Both the position numbers and the translations under genes were made by a program. The notes under the pieces were generated by a model. It was not told the origin of the DNA. It did no database searches and saw nothing but the letters and a program-made list of their open reading frames with translations. From positions 434,001 to 498,000 of the forward strand of contig JAXLYV010000003.1 in the NCBI GenBank assembly GCA_046351235.1: a stretch of 64,000 nucleotides of DNA, written 5' to 3'. Of the stretch, positions 25,798 to 33,161 are shown in pieces. The DNA is from JBBSAT01 sp046351235 (GTDB taxonomy: Bacteria; Myxococcota_A; Polyangia; Polyangiales; Sandaracinaceae). How positions within the stretch are numbered: position 1 is the stretch's first letter; each line of letters begins with the position of its first letter.

Positions 25798-28194
25798 ATG
25801 AAGGCGCTGAACCGCAAGCTCCTGCGCGACGTGATGCATCAGCGATGGCAAGCGCTCTCGATCGCGCTCGTCGTCGCGGCCGGCGTCGCCTCCTACGTCT
25901 GCGTGCGTGGCGCCTACGACTCGCTCCAAGAGGCGCGTGACAGCTACTACGCGCGCACGCGCTTCGCCGACGTGTGGGCCACCCTCTCGCGCGCGCCTCG
26001 TCGCATCGAGAGCGAGCTCGCGGCCATCCCCGGCGTCGCCACGGTCTACCCGCGCATCTCGCGCGCCGCGCTGATGCCGCTGCCCGAGTCGCTCGAGCCC
26101 GTCACGGCCCAGGTCGTGTCGATCCCAGGGACGGGGGAACCGCTCCTGTGCTCGCTCGTGCTCGCCGAGGGGCGCCTGCCGGATCCGGCGCGCACCGACG
26201 AGGCCGCGCTGCTCGAGGTCTTCGCGCGCCACCGCGGCATCCACGTCGGCGACACCATCCCGCTCGTGCTCGAGGGCGTGCGGCGCGAGGTCCGCGTCGT
26301 CGCGCTCGCGAGCTCGCCCGAGTACGTGGTCGCCGCCCAGGAAGGCGTGATGCCCGGCGAGGACCGCTTCGCCGTGGTGTGGATGCGCGCGCCCGTGCTC
26401 GAGGCCGCGTTCGATCTCGAAGAGGCCTTCGACGAGGTCGTGATCTCGCTCGACCTCGCGCACCGCGACACTCAGGTCACCGCGTTCGGCACCGAGGGCG
26501 CGCACGAGCGCGCGATCCTGCGCGAGGTGGACGCGGTGCTCGAGCCCTGGGGCGGGCGCGGTGCGACCCCGCGGCGCCTGCAGTTCTCGCACTACGCGCT
26601 CGCCGGCGAGCTGGAGCAGCTGAGCGGGATGGCGACGTTCGTGCCGGCGCTCTTCCTGTTCGTCGCGGCGTTCCTCCTCAACGTATCGCTCTCGCGGATG
26701 ATCGAGCTGCAGCGCCCGGAGATCGCCGTCCTCAAGTGCCTCGGCTACACGGCGCGCGAGATCGGCGCGCACTACCTCGCCTTCGCCACCCTCATCGCCA
26801 GCGTGGGCGGTGCGCTCGGCATCGCGGTCGGCACGTGGATGGGCGACGGCCTCGTGAGGCTCTACCTCGAGTTCTTCGCCCTTCCCGGCGAGGGCTTCCG
26901 GCTCACGCCGAGCCTCGCGCTCGTCGGCCTGCTCGTGAGCTTCGGCTCGGCCGTCGTCGGGGGCCTGGCCGCCGTGCGGCGCGTGACGCTGCTCGCGCCG
27001 GCCGAAGCGATGCGCCCGCCGACGCCCACGAGCTACCGCCGCACGCTCTCGCGCGGTCCCTGGATGCAGCTCTTCGAGATGGCCGGGACCATCGTGCTGC
27101 GCGAGGCCGAGCGGCGCCCCCTGCGCCTCGTGCTCTCGTCGGTCGGCATCGCGCTCTCGGTCGCGATCATGATCGTCGGCCACTTCCAGTCCGACGCCAT
27201 GGACGCGCTCGTCGGCGAGCTCTTCGAGCACGGCATGCGCGAGGACCTCTCGGTGCAGCTGATCCACCCCGCGCCCGTCCGCGCGCTGCACGAGCTCGAG
27301 CACTTGCCGGGGGTGGTGCGCGTGGAGAGCCAGCGGCAGGTGATCGCGCGCGTCTCCTACCGCGGCCGCTATCGCGACGTGCCCCTCGTGGCCGCGAGCC
27401 CCGACGTGACGATGCGCCTGACGATCGAGGAGGACGGCACCGTCGCGCCCACGCCGCCCGACGGGATCGTGCTGACCCGCAAGCTCGCCGAGGTGATCGG
27501 CGCGCCGCTCGGCAGCGAGGTGCGGATCGAAGTGCTCGACGGCCAGCGACCGACCGGGGCGATGCGCGTCGTGGGCCTCGCCGACGAGATGTTCGGCCTC
27601 TTCGGGCACGTCTCCGACCGCACGATGAGCCGGCTGCTCGACGAAGAGCCCTCCTTCGACGTCGCGCTGCTGCGCCTCGACGAAGAGCGCCTGCCCGAGC
27701 TGCGCCTCGCGCTTTCGCGCTACCCGGGCATCGCGCAGCTCGTGCGCCGACGCGCGATCATCGAGTCGTTCCACGAGCGCACCGGTCGCTCGATGTCGGT
27801 GATGACGGCGACGATGACCCTCTTCGCGATGATCATCGCCATCGGCGTCGTCTACAACAACATGCGCGTGAGCCTCTCGATGCGCGCCCGCGACCTCGCG
27901 ACGATGCGCGTGCTCGGCTTCACCCGTCGCGAGGTCGGCTCGGTGCTCTTCGGCGAGATGCTGCTGCACCTCGCGCTCGGCGTGCCGGCGGGGCTCGCGC
28001 TCGGGCGCTGGTTCTGCGTGCTGATCATGAGCAGCGTGGACCCCGAGCGGTATCGCTGGCCGCTCACCATCTCGCCCACGACCTACGCGTACGCGGTGAT
28101 CACGATCCTCGTGGCCTCGCTCGCGTGCTGGGTGTTCGTGCGCCGCCGGCTCGACCGGCTCGACCTGATCGCCGTGCTGAAGACGCGGGAGTGA
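25798..28194 (+). CDS. FtsX-family ABC permease with two FtsX domains
   Basis: The 798-residue permease has an N-terminal TM (WQALSIALVVAAGVASYVCV), a periplasmic domain to about 270, a first FtsX membrane block (about 275-405: FVPALFLFVAAFLLNVSLSRMIELQRPEIAVLKCLGYTAREIG), and a second TM at about 450 with a second periplasmic domain. The C-terminal FtsX block (about 665-795: MTLFAMIIAIGVVYNNM ... TMRVLGFTRREVGSVLFGEM) closes it. The repeated LKCLGYT/MRVLGFT coupling motif is diagnostic. The partner ATPase and adaptor flank it; 11 bp separate it from the adaptor start. Cargo unknown. Confidence 0.88.
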   Translation: MKALNRKLLRDVMHQRWQALSIALVVAAGVASYVCVRGAYDSLQEARDSYYARTRFADVWATLSRAPRRIESELAAIPGVATVYPRISRAALMPLPESLEPVTAQVVSIPGTGEPLLCSLVLAEGRLPDPARTDEAALLEVFARHRGIHVGDTIPLVLEGVRREVRVVALASSPEYVVAAQEGVMPGEDRFAVVWMRAPVLEAAFDLEEAFDEVVISLDLAHRDTQVTAFGTEGAHERAILREVDAVLEPWGGRGATPRRLQFSHYALAGELEQLSGMATFVPALFLFVAAFLLNVSLSRMIELQRPEIAVLKCLGYTAREIGAHYLAFATLIASVGGALGIAVGTWMGDGLVRLYLEFFALPGEGFRLTPSLALVGLLVSFGSAVVGGLAAVRRVTLLAPAEAMRPPTPTSYRRTLSRGPWMQLFEMAGTIVLREAERRPLRLVLSSVGIALSVAIMIVGHFQSDAMDALVGELFEHGMREDLSVQLIHPAPVRALHELEHLPGVVRVESQRQVIARVSYRGRYRDVPLVAASPDVTMRLTIEEDGTVAPTPPDGIVLTRKLAEVIGAPLGSEVRIEVLDGQRPTGAMRVVGLADEMFGLFGHVSDRTMSRLLDEEPSFDVALLRLDEERLPELRLALSRYPGIAQLVRRRAIIESFHERTGRSMSVMTATMTLFAMIIAIGVVYNNMRVSLSMRARDLATMRVLGFTRREVGSVLFGEMLLHLALGVPAGLALGRWFCVLIMSSVDPERYRWPLTISPTTYAYAVITILVASLACWVFVRRRLDRLDLIAVLKTRE

Positions 28195-28205
28195 GAAGAA
28201 GCGCC

Positions 28206-29489
28206 ATGAGCGAGACGAAGGACACGAAGAGCTCGACCCCGTCCACGGCCCCGGCGCCGCGCGGCGCGATGCCGGCCGATCTCCGACGCTCGCGCCTCCG
28301 GCGCTGGCTGCGGCGAGGCGTCGCCCTGCTGCTGGCGCTCGCGCTCGCCGCGGTGCTCGTGATCGCGCTCCAGACGCCCCCCGTGGCGGTGAACGTCGGG
28401 GTGGCCGATCGCGGCCCGATCGAGCGCACCGTCGACGAGCCCGGCCGGACGCGCGTGATCGATCGCTACGTGGTGAGCGCGCCGCTCACGGGAAACCTCG
28501 CGCGCCTCGAGATCCACGCGTCCGATCCGGTGACCGAGGGACAGGTGGTCGCGCGCATCCTTCCGCTCGCGCCGCCGCTCCTCGACGCGCGCACGCGCTC
28601 CTCGAGCGAAGCGCAGCTCGCGGCCGCCCGCGCGCGGCGCGAGCAGGCGCGGAGCTCGCTCGACCATGCGCGCGAGCTGCGCGCCTTCTCCGAGCGGGAG
28701 GCCGAGCGCCAGCGCCACCTCGCCGCGCAGGGGACGATCACGGGGCGCGAGCTCGACGTGGCCGAGATGGACCTGCGCACGCGCGCGAGCGAGGTGACCT
28801 CGCTCGAGTTCGCGCTCCGCGTGGCCGAGCACGAGGTGCAGCTCGCACAGGACACCCTCGGCCGCGCCGACGCGCACGCCACCACCGTGAGCGCCGTCGA
28901 GGTCACTTCGCCCGTCGCCGGCGTGGTGCTCTCGATCACGCGCGAGAGCGAGGGCGTGATCCAAGCCGGCCAGCCGATCCTCGAGGTCGGCGACGACGGC
29001 GCGCTGGAGATCGTGACCGACGTGCTGACGAGCGACGCCGTGCGGATCGAGCCCGGGGCGCGGGTGCGTCTGGACGGCTGGGGCGGGCCCGATCTCGAGG
29101 GACGCGTGCGCGTCGTCGAGCACGCCGCGCGCACGCACGTGTCGGCGCTCGGGGTCGAAGAGCAGCGCGCCGACGTGGTGATCGCGCTGACGAGCGAGCG
29201 CGAGGCCTGGCAATCGCTCGGCGACGGCTACCGGGTCGAGACGCACGTCGTGGTCGAGCGGCGCGAGGACGCGCTGCGCGTGCCGACGAGCGCCGTGTTC
29301 CGCTCGGGCGAGGGCTGGGCCGCCTACGTGGTGCGCGGCGACGTCGTGCACCTCGTCCCGCTGGAGCTCGGCCTGCGCTCGCGCGATCAGGCCGAGGTCA
29401 CGAGCGGCCTCTCCGAGGGCGATCGGGTCGTGGTGTACCCGAGCGAGCGCGTCGCCGATGGCGTCGAGGTCGCGGTGCGCGCCGAGTGA
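28206..29489 (+). CDS. HlyD/MacA-type periplasmic adaptor
   Basis: This 427-residue membrane-fusion protein has a cytoplasmic N-terminal tail, one TM (GVALLLALALAAVLVIAL, about 38-56), lipoyl half-motifs (YVVSAPLTGNLARLEIHASDPVTEGQVVARI and VTSPVAGVVLSITRESEGVIQAGQPI) around a coiled-coil hairpin (about 135-230, heptads such as ARARREQARSSLDHARELRAF), then beta-barrel and membrane-proximal domains. It would link the FtsX permease to an outer-membrane factor; no TolC-like gene is nearby. ATG 28206 follows GAAGAAGCGCC. Confidence 0.87.
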   Translation: MSETKDTKSSTPSTAPAPRGAMPADLRRSRLRRWLRRGVALLLALALAAVLVIALQTPPVAVNVGVADRGPIERTVDEPGRTRVIDRYVVSAPLTGNLARLEIHASDPVTEGQVVARILPLAPPLLDARTRSSSEAQLAAARARREQARSSLDHARELRAFSEREAERQRHLAAQGTITGRELDVAEMDLRTRASEVTSLEFALRVAEHEVQLAQDTLGRADAHATTVSAVEVTSPVAGVVLSITRESEGVIQAGQPILEVGDDGALEIVTDVLTSDAVRIEPGARVRLDGWGGPDLEGRVRVVEHAARTHVSALGVEEQRADVVIALTSEREAWQSLGDGYRVETHVVVERREDALRVPTSAVFRSGEGWAAYVVRGDVVHLVPLELGLRSRDQAEVTSGLSEGDRVVVYPSERVADGVEVAVRAE

Positions 29490-29512
29490 TCGCGCTCTCG
29501 TACGATCGAAGG

Positions 29513-29546
29513 CGCGCGTGAGCGGTGAGGGGCTGGCTCACCCGCG
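29513..29546. terminator. Candidate terminator between convergent genes
   Basis: GTGAGC (29518-29523) pairs with GCTCAC (29536-29541). After one C-C mismatch the stem continues four more pairs (29513-29516 with 29543-29546); the loop is 12 nt. It lies between the adaptor stop and the stop of the minus-strand gene at 29558. No T-run. Confidence 0.35.
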
Positions 29547-29557
29547 AGCTCGCGGCT

Positions 29558-30097
29558 TCACGGCAGCGGGCGTCGTGCCGTGGAAGCCCGCATGGCCCGC
29601 CGCCTCCGGTGCGCGGCGGCCCAGGCGAGGAGGAAGGCGGCGCCGATCACCGCGAGCGTGACGCCGCGACTCGCGCGCGGCGGGCTCGCCGTGCACGAGC
29701 CCGACGACATCGACGAAGAGCTCGACGTCGTCGACGAAGAGCCGGTCGTGGACGGAACGCAGCGCGGCCGATCCCAGCACTCTCCCACCGCGCACGTTCC
29801 GTCGGGTGCGCACTCGCCCCGAACGATCGGGCCGCGCGTCCGTCCCATGAAGCCTTCTTCGACGCAGAGCCGCGCATGGACGCAGTCCAGACCGGGCTCG
29901 CACGTCCCCGCCGCCGAGCACTCGACGGCCCAGGGCGTGCAGTCTCGGGGGCACGCTCCGTGGCCGGTGCTGAAGGAAGTGCTCCCGGTCGGGCACGAGA
30001 TCGGCGCGCAGACCGGCCGCGGCATCCCCGCCGGAATGACGTCCGCGGCGGCCGTGCACGGCAGCGCGAAGCAGAGCATCGCGAGCACGGTGCCCAC
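29558..30097 (-). CDS. Secreted Cys-rich protein with MYXO-CTERM-like C-terminal anchor
   Basis: GTG 30097 is chosen because GAGGTA lies just upstream and the frame then opens with a signal peptide (VGTVLAMLCFALPCTAAADV). The 179-residue product has a Cys-rich body (CAPISCPTGS, GACPRDCTPWAVECSAAGTCEPGLDC, CAPDGTCAVGECWDRPRC). A Ser/Thr stretch, then SGSC, a hydrophobic segment (GVTLAVIGAAFLLAWAAAH) and RRRRAMR at the C terminus follow. This tripartite tail matches the logic of MYXO-CTERM sorting signals. Function of the body unknown. Convergent with the adaptor gene. Confidence 0.65.
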   Translation of the reverse strand: MGTVLAMLCFALPCTAAADVIPAGMPRPVCAPISCPTGSTSFSTGHGACPRDCTPWAVECSAAGTCEPGLDCVHARLCVEEGFMGRTRGPIVRGECAPDGTCAVGECWDRPRCVPSTTGSSSTTSSSSSMSSGSCTASPPRASRGVTLAVIGAAFLLAWAAAHRRRRAMRASTARRPLP

Positions 30098-30700
30098 GGT
30101 GAGTACCTCGACCCGCCATCGAGGAGCGCCGCGTGGGCAACCGGCCCCGCGCGGCCCGCCGTCGGAGGCTGCGCGGCCGGCGACGAGGACAGGAGAAACG
30201 AGCGTACGAGGGTCCGAGCGGTTGCTACGCATTCGGCGCAGCGTCGCAGGATCCGTGCCGAGGAATGCGCCGACGCCGAGTGCTGCTCGCGTCCACAGAG
30301 CGTCCACGGAATGCCAATGTGTCGCCCCTCGGCGGAGGATGCCGCGAGCCAGCGAGGTGGATGCACCTAGGCTCACGACGCGAGCAACGCACCGCTCGTC
30401 GTGGCTCTCGCGGCTCCGCCGGCGCACTCGGCCGTCGTCGCACGAGCTCCCGCGGACGACGCGCCGCGGGACACGACGCGCGACGGCCCGCGCCGAAGGT
30501 CGCACGGCGCGCTCACGCCCACTCCGGGCGCAGCAGCGTGAACGGCCGCCCGACGGGCAGAGCGAGATCCCGACGCCGGCGAACGTCGTCCGGCCGGACG
30601 GCGCCGAAGCGCGGGCCCGGCCGAGGAGGCGACAGGAAGCAGGCGGGCGGGCGTTCGCGTGCGCGAATCCGTCCAGATTTGCTAGGGTTCGCCCGCTCCG
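30098..30700. other. 603-bp region without a convincing gene
   Basis: Several long frames exist on both strands but all are Arg/Ala/Ser-rich with no domain, signal or ribosome site. I regard them as artefacts of high GC. The right end must hold the tRNA-Ser promoter; no clear boxes are visible. Confidence 0.5.
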
Positions 30701-30787
30701 GGAGGAGTGGCCGAGTGGTCTAAGGCAGCGGTTTTGAAAACCGCCGTGGGGGAAACTCCACCAGGGGTTCGAATCCCTTCTCCTCCG
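30701..30787 (+). tRNA. tRNA-Ser (anticodon UGA)
   Basis: The 87-nt cloverleaf has acceptor GGAGGAG pairing with CTCCTCC, and a D arm GCCGAGTGGTCTAAGGC. The anticodon stem GCGGT/ACCGC with loop TTTGAAA gives UGA. A long variable arm (GTGGGGGAAACTCCAC) is typical of class II serine tRNA; the T arm is AGGGG-TTCGAAT-CCCTT and the discriminator is G. CCA is not encoded. It lies beside a truncated hsdR gene and an IS110 element, consistent with a tRNA-associated insertion site. Confidence 0.95.
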
Positions 30788-30818
30788 TTCGATCCGGCCG
30801 CGCGCGCTCGGGATCCTG

Positions 30819-31400
30819 TCACGCCGCAGGCTTGCGGATCTCGTCGTACACGCGCTTCGCGATCCACTGGAAGACCACGGACTGAAAGTCCGCGTCGTTC
30901 AGGTAGCGCGTGACGATCTTCTCGTTGTCGTCCATGCGGTCGACCATGAGCGCCTCCAGCTTCTTCTTCAGCGGCAGCACGAAGTTCTCGAACGGGTTCG
31001 CCTTCGCCTGCCGGATGACTTCGACATCCTTCACGGCCGAGACGATGAACTGGTCGAACAGGGGCGCGTCGCTCTCGTCGAACTCGGTGCCGAACCGCGT
31101 GTTGAGCACCTCGATGATCTCGGAGAGCTTCGCCTGCTCGTCCGTCTCCTTCTTCGTGCCCGTCTCGGTCGGGCCCTTCAGCGGCATGGGCGCGTCGCGC
31201 GCGAGCAGGATCGAGCCCTCGCTGATCTTGTCGAGCCGGTAGTACTTCAGCGCGACCTCGCCATCGAGGCGCAGCGGTGCTCGACGCGCGTCCTGCGGCA
31301 GCTTCGTCTCGAAGAAGCGCGTGAACGTGAACAGCTTCTCCAGCTCGGGGTCGCTCCACGGCACGACCTGCGAGAGGAACGCCTAAAGGCGCACGTAGGC
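30819..31400 (-). pseudogene. hsdR: 3' remnant of type I restriction endonuclease subunit R (hsdR)
   Basis: The minus-strand frame encodes only the C-terminal part of an HsdR-type protein (LNTRFGTEFDESDAPLFDQ, NPFENFVLPLKKKLEALM, VDRMDDNEKIV, FQSVVFQWIAKRVYDEIRK), about 190 of roughly 1000 residues. The match continues upstream through a TAG stop at 31383-31385: GAYVRL, stop, AFLSQVVPWSDPELEKL, where intact relatives usually have Tyr. Beyond about 31400 the similarity stops. No helicase or nuclease domain and no hsdM/hsdS are present, so it is non-functional. An in-frame ATG at 31364 exists but would only make a fragment. Confidence 0.8.
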
Positions 31401-31728
31401 ACCGGGCACTGGCAGTGACGACGGGGCGGGCTCGCCCGGGGTGAACGGCCCGATCGCAGCGGGGAAGCACCGTCACGTCCGTCGCAGTCCCTCACCCCGC
31501 CCTGTACGTCTGGGACAGCTGGATCGGCGGTCGTGACGCGGCGATCGTCTTCCGGTGAGGCAGCCGTCGGAGAGCACCCACCCCCGCCAGCGCTACGAGC
31601 GCCTGGAGAGGACTCGTGCCTCCGTCGGTTGCCGCGTTCCAAGCGCCGGTGGGGAGTTGCGCCTCGAGCGCCAGTACAGGGATGCGCTGTCGGAACGTGG
31701 TGCCTCGCTCATCGCGAAAGGAGCATGC
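31401..31728 (+). ncRNA. Candidate bridge-RNA region of the IS110 element
   Basis: In IS110-group elements the left-end non-coding segment upstream of the transposase encodes a structured bridge (seek) RNA with two guide loops. The 328-nt stretch here has the right position and size and contains short G/C hairpins (for example GGGCG-GGCT-CGCCC near 31424-31437). I could not define the guide loops, because the element ends and the empty target are unknown. This call rests on position and family knowledge only. Confidence 0.3.
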
Positions 31729-33042
31729 ATGGCCGAAATCGTGACGCTGGTTCCTCTACTCTTCGTCGGCATCGACTGGGGCTCGCGCGAGCACCGCGTC
31801 GTGGTGCTCGACGAGGTGGGCAAGCAGCTGCGTGATTGGACGATCGAGCACACCGGGGAGGAGCTCGCCGACTTGGTCGAGCGACTGGTGACGCTCGCGC
31901 AGGGCGCTGTGGCGCGCTGTCAGGTCGGCGTCGAGCTGAAGAGCGGACCGATCGTCGAAGCGTTGCTCGAGCGCGGGTTCCCGGTGTTCGCGGTGAACCC
32001 GAAGCAGACGGACCGCTTCCGCGATCGCTTCATGCCATCGGGCGCGAAGGACGACCGTCGCGACGCGTTCGTGCTCGCGAGCGCCGTACGCACGGACTCG
32101 GATCGGCTGACACGCTTGTCGCCGATGGACAGTCGAACGATCGAGCTGCGCGCGATGCTTCGACTCCGCGACGAGCTCGTGAGCGACAAGGCGCGCCTCG
32201 TGATGCGATTGCGCGAACAGCTCTGGCGCTACTACGCCCAGATGCTCGAGCTCGCGGACGGGGACTTCGACGCGCGCTGGCTCTGGACGCTCTGGGAAAA
32301 GGCTCCCACGCCCAAGCAAGGCGCAACGCTCTCACGTTCGGTGATCGCGCGCGTGCTGCGCGATCATCACGTCCGACGCTTGGACGCCGACGCAGTGCTC
32401 GCGATCTTGAAGAGGCCATCGCTGGTCGTCGCTGACGGCGTGGAGAAAGCTGCGACGACTCACGTGCGCAGCATCATTGCGCGACTCCGACTGCTCGACG
32501 ACCAAGCACGAGCCTCGACCAACGAGATCGAGCAGCAGCTCGTGCTCTGGTCGAAGCTCGCGACCAACGAGCCGACGACACCGGCGGCGGCCGACCCGGC
32601 GCACGAGCCGCCCGACGACGAAGCTCCAACTAGGCGCGAGCAGCGCGACGAGGTGATCCTCCGTTCGCTTCCCGGCGTGGGCACGATCACGCTCGCCACG
32701 CTGCTCGCCGAGGTCGGTGAACCTCTTGGCCGCAGAGACTACACCGCTCTGCGCGCCCTGTTCGGCGTCGCGCCCATCACGAGACAGAGCGGCAGCTCGC
32801 GAGTCGTCGTCATGCGACGCGCATGTAACGAAGCCCTGCGCAATGCCGCCTTCAACTGGGCACGGGCCGCCGTGCGGTACGACGACAGATGCCGCGCCCG
32901 CTTCGCCGCACTCGTCGCGCGCGGCGCGAAGAAGCCGGCGGCGTATCGCGCCGTCGCAGATCACCTGCTCCGAGTCGCCTGCTCGATGCTCCGTGCGGGC
33001 ACCGAGTACGACCCGGCACACGCCGTACGTCGCGCCGCCTGA
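31729..33042 (+). CDS. IS110-family transposase (DEDD + Transposase_20)
   Basis: The 437-residue recombinase follows a GAAAGGAG ribosome site. The N-terminal RuvC-like DEDD domain shows GIDWGSREH (Asp), GVELKSGPI (Glu) and DDRRDAFVLASA (Asp, Asp). A long helical linker and a Pro/Ala/Asp-rich insert (about 285-310) follow, then the C-terminal Transposase_20 domain: RSLPGVGTITLATLLAEVG and VAPITRQSGSSR, whose serine is the presumed nucleophile. All catalytic residues appear intact and the frame is unbroken, so the element may be active. Confidence 0.93.
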   Translation: MAEIVTLVPLLFVGIDWGSREHRVVVLDEVGKQLRDWTIEHTGEELADLVERLVTLAQGAVARCQVGVELKSGPIVEALLERGFPVFAVNPKQTDRFRDRFMPSGAKDDRRDAFVLASAVRTDSDRLTRLSPMDSRTIELRAMLRLRDELVSDKARLVMRLREQLWRYYAQMLELADGDFDARWLWTLWEKAPTPKQGATLSRSVIARVLRDHHVRRLDADAVLAILKRPSLVVADGVEKAATTHVRSIIARLRLLDDQARASTNEIEQQLVLWSKLATNEPTTPAAADPAHEPPDDEAPTRREQRDEVILRSLPGVGTITLATLLAEVGEPLGRRDYTALRALFGVAPITRQSGSSRVVVMRRACNEALRNAAFNWARAAVRYDDRCRARFAALVARGAKKPAAYRAVADHLLRVACSMLRAGTEYDPAHAVRRAA

Positions 33043-33098
33043 GCCTCCAGCTCGCGTGAGTCCGATCACGCGCTGCACCTCGACGAACCGTGGGGAGT

Positions 33099-33122
33099 CC
33101 TCTCCCACGTTCGTGGGAGAGG
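33099..33122. repeat. REP-like palindrome
   Basis: A 10-bp perfect stem (CCTCTCCCAC, loop GTTC, GTGGGAGAGG). It resembles the CTCTCCC-loop-GGGAGAG class of dispersed extragenic palindromes in proteobacteria. It lies between the IS110 gene and the convergent flavoprotein gene and could also act as a terminator, though no T-run follows. Confidence 0.45.
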
Positions 33123-33161
33123 GAGCCGGGCGTGGGAGCGCGTCTCGGACGATGCCCGAGG

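Larger units (their letters stand above)
31401..33098 (+). mobile_element. IS110-family insertion sequence (ends approximate)
   Basis: The element consists of a 5' non-coding region (about 330 bp) and one transposase gene. IS110 elements lack long terminal inverted repeats, and I see none, so the ends are bracketed by the loss of hsdR similarity on the left (about 31400) and a REP-like hairpin on the right (33099). No target duplication is visible. The missing 5' part of hsdR does not reappear to the right, so a deletion or rearrangement accompanied or followed insertion. Confidence 0.7.

Noticed and set aside
30133..30723. A plus-strand frame reaching into tRNA-Ser
   Set aside because: Arg/Gly/Ser-rich, no domain or ribosome site, and it overlaps the tRNA.
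30819..31364. Calling the hsdR fragment a complete 181-residue gene starting at ATG 31364
   Set aside because: HsdR similarity continues upstream of that ATG and through a stop codon, so it is a pseudogene remnant.
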